Shown here: piece by piece, positions 1-11,333 of the stretch
How positions within the stretch are numbered: the stretch's first letter is position 1
Layout of the letters: every line of letters begins with the position of its first letter
Source: Kineobactrum sediminis
GTDB taxonomy: Bacteria; Pseudomonadota; Gammaproteobacteria; Pseudomonadales; Halieaceae
Reading direction: 5' to 3'
NCBI RefSeq assembly: GCF_002868715.1
Contig: NZ_PKLZ01000001.1
Span: 682,001 to 746,000, forward strand
Length of the DNA stretch: 64,000 bases
The notes under the pieces: model-generated
Databases searched by the model: none
Seen by the model: only the letters and a program-made list of their open reading frames with translations
What the model was told of the DNA's origin: nothing
Translations under genes and position numbers: made by a program

Positions 1-519
1 AATCTGGCAGACCGCGTTTTCACAGAAATCGTTTCCCGCCAGCACCTCCGTACCCGGTGCCGTTTCGATTACCTGGTCCTGATGGCTCACGAGTATTGAA
101 AAATCCGCCGCGGCCTGGTCATGCCAGTCCGGCATGCGCGTAAAACGCTGGACCTGCAAACCGACACCCCAGCCCCTGGTTGATTTTTCGGTCTTGCCAC
201 CCAGTGCCTGGGCAACCAGCTGATGGCCAAAACAGATTCCCACCAGCTTTTTCCGGCGTCGGTCCAGCTCCCGGACAAATGTCATCAGGGTCTCGATCCA
301 GGGTTTGTCGTCGTAGACGCTGCTCTTGCTACCGGTAATCAGGTAAGCGTCAACCTCATCAATCTCAGCGGGATACCGGCCCTGCTCGACATCGTAAACG
401 ACAAACTCAAGGCTGGGGTCCAGGCGCCCCAGCAGGGCGATGAACATGTCGGGATATTCACCAAAATCCGGCACCCACTCCGGGCGCACAGCATCCGTTT
501 TCAGAATTCCCAGCTTCAC
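1..519 (-). CDS. Type 1 glutamine amidotransferase (GMP synthase-like), 3' end cut by the window
   Basis: The first 173 codons are present; the end of the gene lies left of base 1. The start is GTG at 519-517, preceded by AGGGAG at good spacing. The class I glutamine amidotransferase nucleophile elbow is visible as GICFGHQ at about residue 100, and an ITGSKSSVYDD strand occurs upstream, as in GATase domains related to the GMP synthase N-domain. Such stand-alone enzymes release ammonia from glutamine or hydrolyse related amides. The catalytic His/Glu pair would fall in the missing part, so activity cannot be judged. The substrate is unknown. It is divergent from the PAP2 gene. Confidence 0.85.
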   Translation of the reverse strand, partial: MKLGILKTDAVRPEWVPDFGEYPDMFIALLGRLDPSLEFVVYDVEQGRYPAEIDEVDAYLITGSKSSVYDDKPWIETLMTFVRELDRRRKKLVGICFGHQLVAQALGGKTEKSTRGWGVGLQVQRFTRMPDWHDQAAADFSILVSHQDQVIETAPGTEVLAGNDFCENAVCQI

Positions 520-659
520 TCGTGGCTCCCTTTCAGTTGGCGGCGCAACGGCGGCCGGTAAACATGAGGCTGCCATAATAGGAATACACCCGGGAACTGT
601 CCATACCACCTTGGGGCAGGCCTGCGGGTGTCATCAAACTGCCACAGTATGTTCATCAT

Positions 660-681
660 CTTGCCATACGGGAACGGCAAG
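660..681 (+). promoter_or_regulatory. Inverted repeat just upstream of the PAP2 start codon
   Basis: CTTGCC and GGCAAG are separated by 10 bases and end 8 bases before the ATG at 690. No good Shine-Dalgarno is seen outside this hairpin, so it could sequester the ribosome site or be a protein operator. Function is inferred only. Confidence 0.3.
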
Positions 682-689
682 CTGACTCT

Positions 690-1217
690 ATGAAAATGCT
701 TGCCGTTATCAACCGGCTAGACCTTCAGCTGCTCGGCCGGATCTTTTCCCAGGGCGAGCGGCGTATGGTGAGGCCGCTGGCGAAGGCCGTGTCCCGCTCG
801 GGAGATGGCTATCTTCATCTGCTGCTACCTTTACTGCTGTTGCTATACGGGTCTCCCCATGCAGGGCCATTTATTCAATTGCTGATACCGGCCCTGCTGA
901 TGGAACGTGCGCTGTACTGGAGCCTGAAAAACAGCCTCAAGCGGCAGCGTCCCCAGGAAGCAGTGCCGGGATTCCGCAGCCTGGTCACTGCCGCCGACCG
1001 TTTCAGCTTCCCCTCAGGGCATAGTTCGGGTGCCTTTTTGCTGGCCACTTCCCTGGCAGTCATCTATGGCGGCCCCATGGCTGTCATCTTTGTATGGGCC
1101 GGCGCTGTCGCTTTGTCACGGGTATTGCTGGGGGTACATTTCCCCGGAGACACCCTCGCGGGCGCGGTGATGGGCAGCAGCATCGTGCTGTTGACCGCAC
1201 ATTTGCTCGGCAGCTGA
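690..1217 (+). CDS. PAP2-family membrane phosphatase
   Basis: A 175-residue membrane protein with the full PAP2/acid-phosphatase signature: K80-x6-R87-P88, PSGH at 108-111, and S143-R144-x5-H150-x3-D154. These residues form the phosphate-binding and nucleophilic site of lipid phosphatases such as PgpB, phosphatidate phosphatase and undecaprenyl-pyrophosphate phosphatase. Several hydrophobic segments surround the motifs, consistent with an inner-membrane enzyme whose active site faces the periplasm. The next gene, a GT28-like glycosyltransferase, starts 17 bases after its stop, which suggests a shared role in glycolipid or lipid-linked sugar metabolism. A second ATG at 696 is an alternative start. 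Confidence 0.9.
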   Translation: MKMLAVINRLDLQLLGRIFSQGERRMVRPLAKAVSRSGDGYLHLLLPLLLLLYGSPHAGPFIQLLIPALLMERALYWSLKNSLKRQRPQEAVPGFRSLVTAADRFSFPSGHSSGAFLLATSLAVIYGGPMAVIFVWAGAVALSRVLLGVHFPGDTLAGAVMGSSIVLLTAHLLGS

Positions 1218-1234
1218 ACGGAGCTCCCTTCGGC

Positions 1235-2296
1235 ATGAAAATACTTTACGGCGTGCAGGGTACCGGCAATGGCCATATCAGCAGGGCCAGGGCCATGACG
1301 GAGGCCCTGGCCGCCCACGATGTTGAGGTCACCTGGCTTTTTTCCGGGCGCGAGCGACACGAGCTGTTTGACATGGCGCCCTTTGGCGACTTTCTGCACC
1401 GTCGTGGACTGACTTTTATCAGCCGGGCCGGGCGCATCGACTATGGCCGCACACTGATTCATAACAACCTGTGGCGATTCCTGAGGGATGTTCGGACGCT
1501 GCCGCTGGCGGGCTTTGATGCCGTTGTCACCGACTTTGAGCCGATCACGGCCTGGGCGGGAAGGCGGGCTGGTCTCCCGGTGATTGGTATTGGCCACCAG
1601 TATGCCCTTGGCGACACCGCACCTACCGTTGCCGGCCACTGGCTGGCGCGCCAGGTTATGAACCGTTTTGCGCCGGTAACAAGGCCATTGGGACTACACT
1701 GGTACCCGTATGCAGACAACGTCCTGCCACCGATACTGCACCTGCCAGACCGGCAAGCCGGCCGCAGTGAAGATATTGTGGTGTATCTCCCGTTTGAGGA
1801 ACAGCCGCGGATAACAGGGCTGCTGCAACAGTTTCCGCAGTACCGGTTTCGACAATACGCCAGTGGCCTTGCCGCGATGCAGGTCGCCAACGTCCTGTTG
1901 TGCCCCACCAGCACCAATAACTTCAAACGGGACCTTGCTCAGTGTGCCGGGGTGATTTGCAATAGTGGTTTTGAACTGATCAGTGAATGCCTGCAGTGGC
2001 GCAAGCCGGTGCTTACGCGCCCCCTTCAGGGCCAGATAGAACAGTTATCGAATGCCCGGGCGCTGGATCAACTCGGCTACGCAACGGTGACGAACACTCT
2101 GTGTCCGGTCACACTGGGTCAATGGCTGGAACACAGGCCCGCTCCTCCCATGGTTGAGTTTCCCGACGTTGCGGCGTGCCTGGCGCGCTGGCTTGCCGAC
2201 GGAGCCGGGCATGAGATGTGCGAAATGCAGCGGTGGTTGTGGCTCGAGGGAGCGGGTACCGGTATTGGGCAATTCCCGCGGGATAAGGTAGCCTGA
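1235..2296 (+). CDS. GT28/UGT-like glycosyltransferase (MJ1255/VC2487 type)
   Basis: A 353-residue protein beginning MKILYGVQGTGNGHISRA. The N-terminal glycine-rich GxGH loop resembles the acceptor-binding loop of MurG/UGT glycosyltransferases. A C-terminal segment around GVICNSGFELISECLQW resembles the donor-sugar-binding motif of GT-B enzymes (GGxxSxxE style). The ATG at 1235 was chosen because an upstream in-frame extension would overlap the PAP2 gene by more than 100 bases. It belongs to a widespread family usually left as a conserved hypothetical. Close linkage to PAP2 upstream suggests a lipid acceptor, but this is inference. The multiheme cytochrome gene begins 28 bases downstream. Confidence 0.8.
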   Translation: MKILYGVQGTGNGHISRARAMTEALAAHDVEVTWLFSGRERHELFDMAPFGDFLHRRGLTFISRAGRIDYGRTLIHNNLWRFLRDVRTLPLAGFDAVVTDFEPITAWAGRRAGLPVIGIGHQYALGDTAPTVAGHWLARQVMNRFAPVTRPLGLHWYPYADNVLPPILHLPDRQAGRSEDIVVYLPFEEQPRITGLLQQFPQYRFRQYASGLAAMQVANVLLCPTSTNNFKRDLAQCAGVICNSGFELISECLQWRKPVLTRPLQGQIEQLSNARALDQLGYATVTNTLCPVTLGQWLEHRPAPPMVEFPDVAACLARWLADGAGHEMCEMQRWLWLEGAGTGIGQFPRDKVA

Positions 2297-2324
2297 GCGG
2301 CTTTAATGCCCAGAGTGACCAAAC

Positions 2325-4571
2325 GTGTTCAGGTGTGTCCTGCTCTTTTTAGTATTGGCGTCAGCCGCTCAAGCCGGCACCTTCACCGGTGTTGCAAGCT
2401 GTGCCGGCTGCCATGCTCCACAACATGAGCTGTGGCAAGACTCCCATCATGACCTGGCCATGCAGGAACCTGATGCCGGCACCGTGCTCGGGGATTTCAA
2501 CGGCGCTTCTTTCACTCGCCGGGGTGTCACCACCACGTTTCGCCGCGACGGCGAGCGCTTTATTGTGCGCACGGCGGGAGAGAACGGCACCCTGCAGGAC
2601 TTTACAGTGCGCTATGTGTTCGGCGTTTATCCACTGCAGCAATATCTGCTGCCCTTGTCCCGGGGCCGGTTACAGGCCTTTGATATCGCCTGGGACTCGC
2701 GACCCGCGGGCGAGGGCGGCCAGCGCTGGTTTCACCTGAACCCGGAAGAGGTGACCGATCACACCGACCCATTGCACTGGACCGGCCCCTACATGAACTG
2801 GAACCTGAGCTGCGCCGAGTGCCACAGCACTGACCTGCAGAAGCGGTATGACCCGGTTACCCGCAGTTACGATACCCTTTTCGCCGAAATCGACGTGGCC
2901 TGTGAGAGCTGCCATGGCCCGGGAGAACAACACATCAGGCTCGCTGCGAAAGGACAGCTCGGTGCCGGCCGGGACACCGGCCTGGAGACGACCCTGGGCC
3001 AGCGCGGTGAATGGGTATTCACCGCTAACGAGTCCATTGCCCGGCGCCGGCAGGAGCCCACCGGCAATGCCCAGATCGACAACTGCGGTCGCTGCCATGC
3101 CCGGCGCGGTACTCTCGATGACTATCACTACGGTAAACCCCTGCTGGACAGCCACCGCCTGGCACTGCCCGAACCGCCTCTCTATTACCCCGACGGCCAG
3201 ATTCGTGACGAAGTTTACGTATACGGCTCTTTTGTCCAGAGCAAAATGCACCAGGCGGGGGTTGTCTGTAGCAACTGCCACGAACCCCATAGCCTGCAGT
3301 TACGCGCGGAAGGCAACGGTGTCTGCGCCCAATGCCACAAGGCGGATGTCTACGATCAGCGGGAACACCACCATCACACGCCGGACTCCGCTGGCGCCGA
3401 GTGCGCCAACTGCCACATGCCCGAGACCACCTATATGACGGTGGACCCGCGGCGGGACCACGGTATGCGAATTCCGCGGCCCGACCTGAGCATCACCACA
3501 GGCGTACCCAACGCCTGCAACCAGTGCCACGATGGCCAGGATGCGGATTGGGCGCTGGCGGCGGTACGCGGCTGGGGCATCGAGTTCGGGGATACCGCCA
3601 GTCATCCCGCCCGGGCTTTACAACAACTGGCGGCAGGCAACCGGCGGGCCATGCCGCGGCTGGAGCAACTGGCCAATGACAACAGCGTCGCACCCATTAT
3701 GCGCGCTACCGTACTGGAAGCCCTGGGACGTGCCGGCGCGCCGAGCCTGCCGGGCTACGCAACCGCGCAGCTGGAGTCTCCGGAGCCGCTGCTGCGAGTG
3801 AGTGCGGTACGCAGCCTCGCTGGTCTGCCTCTCGGGCAGCGCTATCAGTTGCTGAAAGGTCTGGTAGCGGACGAGATCACCAGCGTGCGCATGGCCGTAG
3901 CGGAGGCCCTGGCGGGCGTGCCACCGGACCAGGTCTCTCCCGCACAGGGGGAACAATTACGCAATTTGTTCGGCGAATATACCCGTATCCAGCGCCAGCA
4001 TGCGGATATGCCTGGCGTGCAGCTGCAACTGGGGATTTTCCTGGCCAACCGGGGCGACCTGCCCGCCGCGGAAAAAGCCTACCGCGAGGCCCTGCACCTG
4101 AATCCGCAGCTATTGCCCGCGCGGCTTAATCTGGCCGACCTGTTACGAGCACTACAGCGCGAGGATGAGGCGAGGGCGGAAATCATGGCAGCGCTGGAGG
4201 TTGCACCGAACAGCGGCGCGGCACTTCACGCCCTGGGCCTGCTGGAAACCCGTATCGGCAATCGCGAACAGGCACTGGTGCACCTGCAGCGCGCGGCGGA
4301 GCTTGAACAGGAGGGGGTGCGCCATCGCTACGTTTACGCCATTGCCCTGCACGATAGCGGGCAACCGGAGCAGGCACTTGCCCGACTTGAGGCACTACAG
4401 CGCAGCATCCCGGGTAACGAGGAAGTACTGCTGGCACTGGTTAACTACAGCGCCGAGCTGGGGAACAGGGAAAAGGCGGTTCGCTACGCCCGCGAGTTGG
4501 CCGCGACGGCACCGCAAAATACTCGCTATCGGCAGCTGTACCAGCGTCTCGCCAATACGGTTGAGCGATAG
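2325..4571 (+). CDS. Octaheme c-type cytochrome fused to HEAT and TPR repeats
   Basis: A 748-residue secreted protein starting at GTG, with a Sec signal peptide ending near AQA at residue 17. Eight CXXCH heme sites lie at about residues 26, 163, 193, 254, 315, 334, 360 and 398. This fits a cytochrome c554/multiheme electron-transfer module in the periplasm. After about residue 420 there is a HEAT-like helical stretch rich in leucine and alanine. Classic TPR repeats follow from about 565 to 740, with patterns such as A-x-Y-x-x-A-L-x-L-x-P. The repeats suggest docking to a partner protein. The redox substrate cannot be read from sequence. It follows the glycosyltransferase on the same strand. 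Confidence 0.88.
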   Translation: MFRCVLLFLVLASAAQAGTFTGVASCAGCHAPQHELWQDSHHDLAMQEPDAGTVLGDFNGASFTRRGVTTTFRRDGERFIVRTAGENGTLQDFTVRYVFGVYPLQQYLLPLSRGRLQAFDIAWDSRPAGEGGQRWFHLNPEEVTDHTDPLHWTGPYMNWNLSCAECHSTDLQKRYDPVTRSYDTLFAEIDVACESCHGPGEQHIRLAAKGQLGAGRDTGLETTLGQRGEWVFTANESIARRRQEPTGNAQIDNCGRCHARRGTLDDYHYGKPLLDSHRLALPEPPLYYPDGQIRDEVYVYGSFVQSKMHQAGVVCSNCHEPHSLQLRAEGNGVCAQCHKADVYDQREHHHHTPDSAGAECANCHMPETTYMTVDPRRDHGMRIPRPDLSITTGVPNACNQCHDGQDADWALAAVRGWGIEFGDTASHPARALQQLAAGNRRAMPRLEQLANDNSVAPIMRATVLEALGRAGAPSLPGYATAQLESPEPLLRVSAVRSLAGLPLGQRYQLLKGLVADEITSVRMAVAEALAGVPPDQVSPAQGEQLRNLFGEYTRIQRQHADMPGVQLQLGIFLANRGDLPAAEKAYREALHLNPQLLPARLNLADLLRALQREDEARAEIMAALEVAPNSGAALHALGLLETRIGNREQALVHLQRAAELEQEGVRHRYVYAIALHDSGQPEQALARLEALQRSIPGNEEVLLALVNYSAELGNREKAVRYARELAATAPQNTRYRQLYQRLANTVER

Positions 4572-4649
4572 CGACTCCGGCGCTTACCGGCATTTACCAG
4601 CGCGCACTAGCCGTGTCCTGGCCAGTGTAAGCATCACGTAAAACCCTCT

Positions 4650-7456
<2,807 letters not shown>

Positions 7457-7477
7457 CGGAATTTTGCCGGTGCCGAC

Positions 7478-7936
7478 TCAGCGGCAACGCTGGCTGGGTG
7501 AAGCGGGCAGGGACGCGCGGCCATTGGCCAGGCAGTGCTCCAGCCAGTCTGCCAGAAACTGGTTTTGCTGGGCCTTTTCATCCTGCTGGAACATCTGGGC
7601 GTTGGGGTAATTATAGCGGGCCTGAACCCGTCGATGAGACTGGAAAGCACCCACCTCCAGCATCCCTGCATCGTGGTAGGCACGCACATCCACTACCAGG
7701 TGGCCCAGCCAACGCTCCTCGGCATGGCTCTGGTGTAACCTGAAAAACGTGGTATAGCGACTGCGCTCAAGCACCTCGATACGTACTCGGGCAGGGCCAA
7801 CGGCAAACTCGCGCAGATTGCCCTGTTCATACTCTGGAAACAGGCGCAGCAGGCGAATGTAATTTGCTTCACACAATGCATGTAAACGCACCAGGTCTGT
7901 CTTGAAAGGCCGCTTACGGGCCCGCTGTACCGCCAT
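7478..7936 (-). CDS. yqiB: DUF1249 protein YqiB
   Basis: A 152-residue cytoplasmic protein of the YqiB/DUF1249 family, with the characteristic C-terminal stretch ARYNYPNAQMFQQDEKAQQN followed by QFLADWLEHCLANG. The start MAVQRAR at 7936 has an AAGAGAG ribosome site. An in-frame ATG at 7996 is a longer alternative. The molecular function is unknown; the family is conserved next to cpdA. In enterics nudF sits between yqiB and tolC, but here only about 150-210 bases remain and no NudF is encoded. Confidence 0.88.
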   Translation of the reverse strand: MAVQRARKRPFKTDLVRLHALCEANYIRLLRLFPEYEQGNLREFAVGPARVRIEVLERSRYTTFFRLHQSHAEERWLGHLVVDVRAYHDAGMLEVGAFQSHRRVQARYNYPNAQMFQQDEKAQQNQFLADWLEHCLANGRASLPASPSQRCR

Positions 7937-8145
7937 GCTCTCTTCCCGGGTGAATGATTGAAACGCCCCGGAGCGCAGCTGATAATCTAGCGGCATTACT
8001 GTTCCGGGAAGCGCGAGTGTAGCACTTGCCAAGCTCAAAATCCGCGAGGAATTTGCACGTTTTAGCCGCGATCGAATGCATGCCAAGCGAGGCCAAGGCT
8101 GCTACACTGGTTGGCGCTAACGGGCATCAGCATAAGGATAAACCG

Positions 8146-9576
8146 ATGAAAAGAACCGGACTCGCGCTACTGGCGTTGACCCTCGCACTGGGCTCAATTG
8201 GCGCCGGAGCGGATTCACTGCGGGACATCTATGAAATGGCGCTGGCCAACGATGCCCAGCTTAAAGCCGAAAGGGCGCAATACCGTGCAGACCTCGAAAC
8301 CGAAAAACTTGGCCTGTCCAGTCTTTTGCCCCAGGTAAACGCCAACTACGACTACTCGGACAGCGACCAGAATTCTACCGGCGAGAGTTTTACCGTAGAT
8401 GGCGACAACGGCGGCATCGGCGGCGGTGTCACCGTGGTCCAGACCCGCACCGAGCTCGACACCAGCCGGGAAGGCTATGAGGTAACCCTGAACCAGGCGC
8501 TGTTTGACCTCCCCGCCTGGTTCACCTTCCAGTCCGGCAAGGAATTCAGCAAGCAGGCGGAAGCGACCTTTGCCGCCAATCAGCAGAACCTGATTATCCG
8601 CGTGACCGACACCTACCTGCAGGTACTGCGCGCCCAGGATAACCTGGCCGCGTCCCGGGCCCAGGAGCGGGCTTTCGAACGCCAGCTCGAACAGTCACAA
8701 CAGCGCTTTGAAGTGGGCCTGATCGCCATCACTGATGTGTACGAAGCCCAGGCCGCACGAGATCTGGCGCAGGTCAATCGCATTGTTGACGAAAACAATG
8801 TCTCGGTCGCCCTGGAGCGCCTGACAGTACTTACCGGTCGCGAGCATAGTAATCTGCAGGTGCTGGAAGAAGACTTCAGCGCAAAACTGCCGGATCCGGT
8901 CGACCGTAAAGCCTGGGTAGACTTCGCCCTGGAGAATAACTTCAATTTGCAGGCCGCTCGCTACGCCGAGGAGGCCTCCCGGCAGAACGCCGCCGCCAAC
9001 CGCTTTGAACACGCGCCGCGGCTGAGCGGCAACTACCGTTACTCGGACTACGATGTTAACGGCAGCCTGACCAGACAGCCATCAACAGGGTTCGACACCT
9101 CGCCCAACAGCCAGACTGACCAGAGCGTGTGGCAACTGCGCCTCGACGTGCCCCTGTATTCCGGCGGCGCAATCAGCGCCAATCGTCGCAGGGCAGCGCA
9201 GGAATTCAATGCCGCCAGGGAAAGCCGTATCAACCTGAGCCGCAATACGGTCACCAATGCCCGCTCATTGCATATGACCGTGATCAGTGATGTATCCCGA
9301 GTAGCCGCCAGAGCCCAGGCCATTGTGTCCTCACAAAGCGCGCTCGACGCCACCCAGGCGGGTTACGAAGTGGGAACCCGCAACGTGGTAGACGTGCTCA
9401 ATGCACAAAACACACTGTTTGCGGCACAGCGTGACTACGCCAACAGTCGTTATGACTATATCATCAACATGCTGCGACTCAAGGAACAGGCCGGGCTGCT
9501 GAGCCCGGAAGATGTCTACACCCTGGATGCGGCACTGCGCGAGCCGAAGGCACCTACCGCCAACAGCACCCCCTGA
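8146..9576 (+). CDS. tolC: TolC family outer-membrane channel
   Basis: A 476-residue protein with a signal peptide (MKRTGLALLALTLALGS...) followed by SLRDIYEMALANDAQLKAER, the typical mature TolC N-terminus. Two internally similar halves carry the long coiled-coil helices that build the periplasmic tunnel. Motifs such as VGLIAITDVYEAQA in the first half and VGTRNVVDVLNAQNTLFAAQ in the second mark the repeat. The trimer is the exit duct for tripartite efflux and type I secretion. The ATG at 8146 has AAGGA 8 bases upstream; an upstream in-frame extension is rejected. It is divergent from yqiB, the conserved arrangement. Confidence 0.95.
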   Translation: MKRTGLALLALTLALGSIGAGADSLRDIYEMALANDAQLKAERAQYRADLETEKLGLSSLLPQVNANYDYSDSDQNSTGESFTVDGDNGGIGGGVTVVQTRTELDTSREGYEVTLNQALFDLPAWFTFQSGKEFSKQAEATFAANQQNLIIRVTDTYLQVLRAQDNLAASRAQERAFERQLEQSQQRFEVGLIAITDVYEAQAARDLAQVNRIVDENNVSVALERLTVLTGREHSNLQVLEEDFSAKLPDPVDRKAWVDFALENNFNLQAARYAEEASRQNAAANRFEHAPRLSGNYRYSDYDVNGSLTRQPSTGFDTSPNSQTDQSVWQLRLDVPLYSGGAISANRRRAAQEFNAARESRINLSRNTVTNARSLHMTVISDVSRVAARAQAIVSSQSALDATQAGYEVGTRNVVDVLNAQNTLFAAQRDYANSRYDYIINMLRLKEQAGLLSPEDVYTLDAALREPKAPTANSTP

Positions 9577-9584
9577 AGTTACGT

Positions 9585-9609
9585 AAAAAATGCGCCCCTG
9601 TCCGGGCGC
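9585..9609 (-). terminator. Intrinsic terminator acting on the minus strand
   Basis: A perfect 6-bp stem GCGCCC/GGGCGC with a 6-base loop (9592-9609) is followed, on the minus strand, by A and then six T (9590-9585). It would stop minus-strand transcripts entering from the toroid gene that ends at 10260. In the plus direction there is no T tract, so it is a poor terminator for tolC. Confidence 0.5.
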
Positions 9610-9619
9610 TGGAAAACCG

Positions 9620-10237
9620 ATGATTGCCGACCTGCCCGCGAATATTGACCAGATCAAGGGTTTCCTTCACGACGCCGAGACGCTGGCACTGTACCGGCAG
9701 GCACTTGCTGTAAGCGCCCGGGGCCCGATTCTGGAGATTGGCAGCTACTGTGGCAAATCCACTATCTACCTGGGCCTGGCCGCTCGCCGCCAACACAGTA
9801 CGGTTTTTGCCCTGGACCATCATCGCGGATCGGAGGAACACCAGCCCGGGGAAATGTTTCACGATCCCGAGCTGTACGACAGTGGTGTAGCGGCGGTAGA
9901 TACTTTCCGGGAATTTCGCCGCAATATCGCCGGCGCAGGCCTCAACGAGGTGGTAGTCCCGGTTGTTGCCAGCTCGAGCGCGGCGGCGCGGCACTGGCAG
10001 ACGCCTCTGGCAATGCTGTTCATAGATGGCGGCCACAGCCTCGAGGCCGCCCTCAATGACTACCGCTGTTGGGCCGGACACCTGCAACGCGAGGGCATTC
10101 TTGCGATCCACGATGTCTATCCGGATCCGGCCAAGGGCGGCCAGGCGCCTCGCGCCATCTACCGACTGGCACTACAGTCGGGTTTGTTTGAACGAGTGGA
10201 GCAAGTCGAGAGCCTGGCGATACTGCGCCGCCTGTAA
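9620..10237 (+). CDS. Class I SAM-dependent methyltransferase (Methyltransf_24 type)
   Basis: A 205-residue protein. Motif I is GPILEIGSYCGKSTIYLGLA, the SAM-binding glycine loop. A later block MLFIDGGHSLEAALNDYRCW, followed by GILAIHDVYPD, is typical of the Methyltransf_24/CmcI-like group, which acts on sugars and natural products. The start at 9620 is chosen because the longer version would begin inside the hairpin after tolC. It converges on the toroid gene and probably belongs functionally with the neighbouring glycosyltransferase and methyltransferase genes. The substrate is unknown. Confidence 0.8.
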   Translation: MIADLPANIDQIKGFLHDAETLALYRQALAVSARGPILEIGSYCGKSTIYLGLAARRQHSTVFALDHHRGSEEHQPGEMFHDPELYDSGVAAVDTFREFRRNIAGAGLNEVVVPVVASSSAAARHWQTPLAMLFIDGGHSLEAALNDYRCWAGHLQREGILAIHDVYPDPAKGGQAPRAIYRLALQSGLFERVEQVESLAILRRL

Positions 10238-10259
10238 TGCCAACAGCCAGCGGTGGGGC

Positions 10260-11333
10260 TTACTGGTCCTGTCGGCGACGTGCCTGGAGTGCAACCGGAT
10301 CCAGTAGTTGCACGCTGGTAAACAAGGCCGAAGCACCGGTGTAACCGGTGAGCGCGTCCGCCGCCAGCAAAATGGCGCCGGCGGTCCAGGTAGGCTTTTC
10401 CTCCGGCCACAGCAGATCCTCGACGAACTGGTAGCCGGTCCAGTAGGCGCCATCGTTATCCCGCCACTGGTGCAGCCAGCTGTATACCTCCACCGCCCGG
10501 GCGTGATCGCCCGCGGCCAGCAGCGCCATTACCAGCTCACAGGATTCGGCTACCGTGACCCAGGGCTCATCGGCAACGCAGCGGCAGCCGAGGCCGTCGT
10601 GAACAAATTCGTCCCAACGCACAGCGAGTCGCGAGCGTGCTTCGGCTCCACTGAACACACCCGTCAACACCGGATAAAACCAGTCCATGGAATAGCGGGC
10701 CTTGCTCTCCCAGGTGCGGTCAAAACGCTCGGGCTTCACCCGCAGCGCCTGGCCGAGACGGGTTCGGGCCTGCAGCCACGCAGGCCGTGATTCCGCCAGC
10801 GTCACTGCAATGTTACCGGCGCACTCCAGGCTCTTGTAAATTGAACTGCAGCCGGTGACAAGGGCATCGGCTTTGGGCTGATCGCGGGTATCCACCGCCC
10901 AGTCTATGTCGCCCTCTGGCCGTTGCAGACGGAGCACGAACTCTGTCGCCGCCTCAACCATTGGCCACATTTCGCGCAGAAAATCCGTATCACCGGTTAC
11001 CAGGAAGTGATGCCACACACCGGTCGCCACATAGCCGACAAAATTACTTTCACGACGATGGTTGTTGTCTACCACGTTACCGCGATAGGAAGCCCACCAG
11101 CTGCCATCAGGTAATTGCAGTCCGGCCAGCCATCGATAGGCGCGCACAGCCGCCTCATACTCGCCACCGATCGACAGTCCCATGGCCGCTTCCACGTGAT
11201 CCCAGGGGTCAGTATACCCGCCTTCAAACCAGGGGATTTCACCGCTGGGCTGCTGGGTCGCCAGCAGGAAGTTAACCGTGGGCCGGAAAAATTCCAGGGG
11301 AAACAAGCCGCGGCTCAGATAAAGCCCGCTCAT
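10260..11333 (-). CDS. Alpha/alpha-toroid protein, commonly annotated prenyltransferase-like
   Basis: A 357-residue cytoplasmic protein rich in paired helices with repeated blocks such as LATQQPSGEIPWFEGG and LAGLQLPDGSWWASYRG. This Q-x-x-x-G-x-(I/W)-(P/W) pattern is that of alpha/alpha-toroid folds (terpene cyclases, prenyltransferases, six-hairpin glycosidases). No DxDD cyclase motif is evident, so the prenyltransferase label is a fold label only. A glycoside-processing role is equally possible. Its ATG overlaps the upstream methyltransferase stop by 4 bases (ATGA), indicating translational coupling in a GT4-methyltransferase-toroid operon. Confidence 0.65.
   Translation of the reverse strand: MSGLYLSRGLFPLEFFRPTVNFLLATQQPSGEIPWFEGGYTDPWDHVEAAMGLSIGGEYEAAVRAYRWLAGLQLPDGSWWASYRGNVVDNNHRRESNFVGYVATGVWHHFLVTGDTDFLREMWPMVEAATEFVLRLQRPEGDIDWAVDTRDQPKADALVTGCSSIYKSLECAGNIAVTLAESRPAWLQARTRLGQALRVKPERFDRTWESKARYSMDWFYPVLTGVFSGAEARSRLAVRWDEFVHDGLGCRCVADEPWVTVAESCELVMALLAAGDHARAVEVYSWLHQWRDNDGAYWTGYQFVEDLLWPEEKPTWTAGAILLAADALTGYTGASALFTSVQLLDPVALQARRRQDQ

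Noticed and set aside
1064-1639. 191-codon minus-strand frame over the PAP2/glycosyltransferase junction
   Set aside because: Both plus-strand genes have diagnostic motifs; this frame has none.
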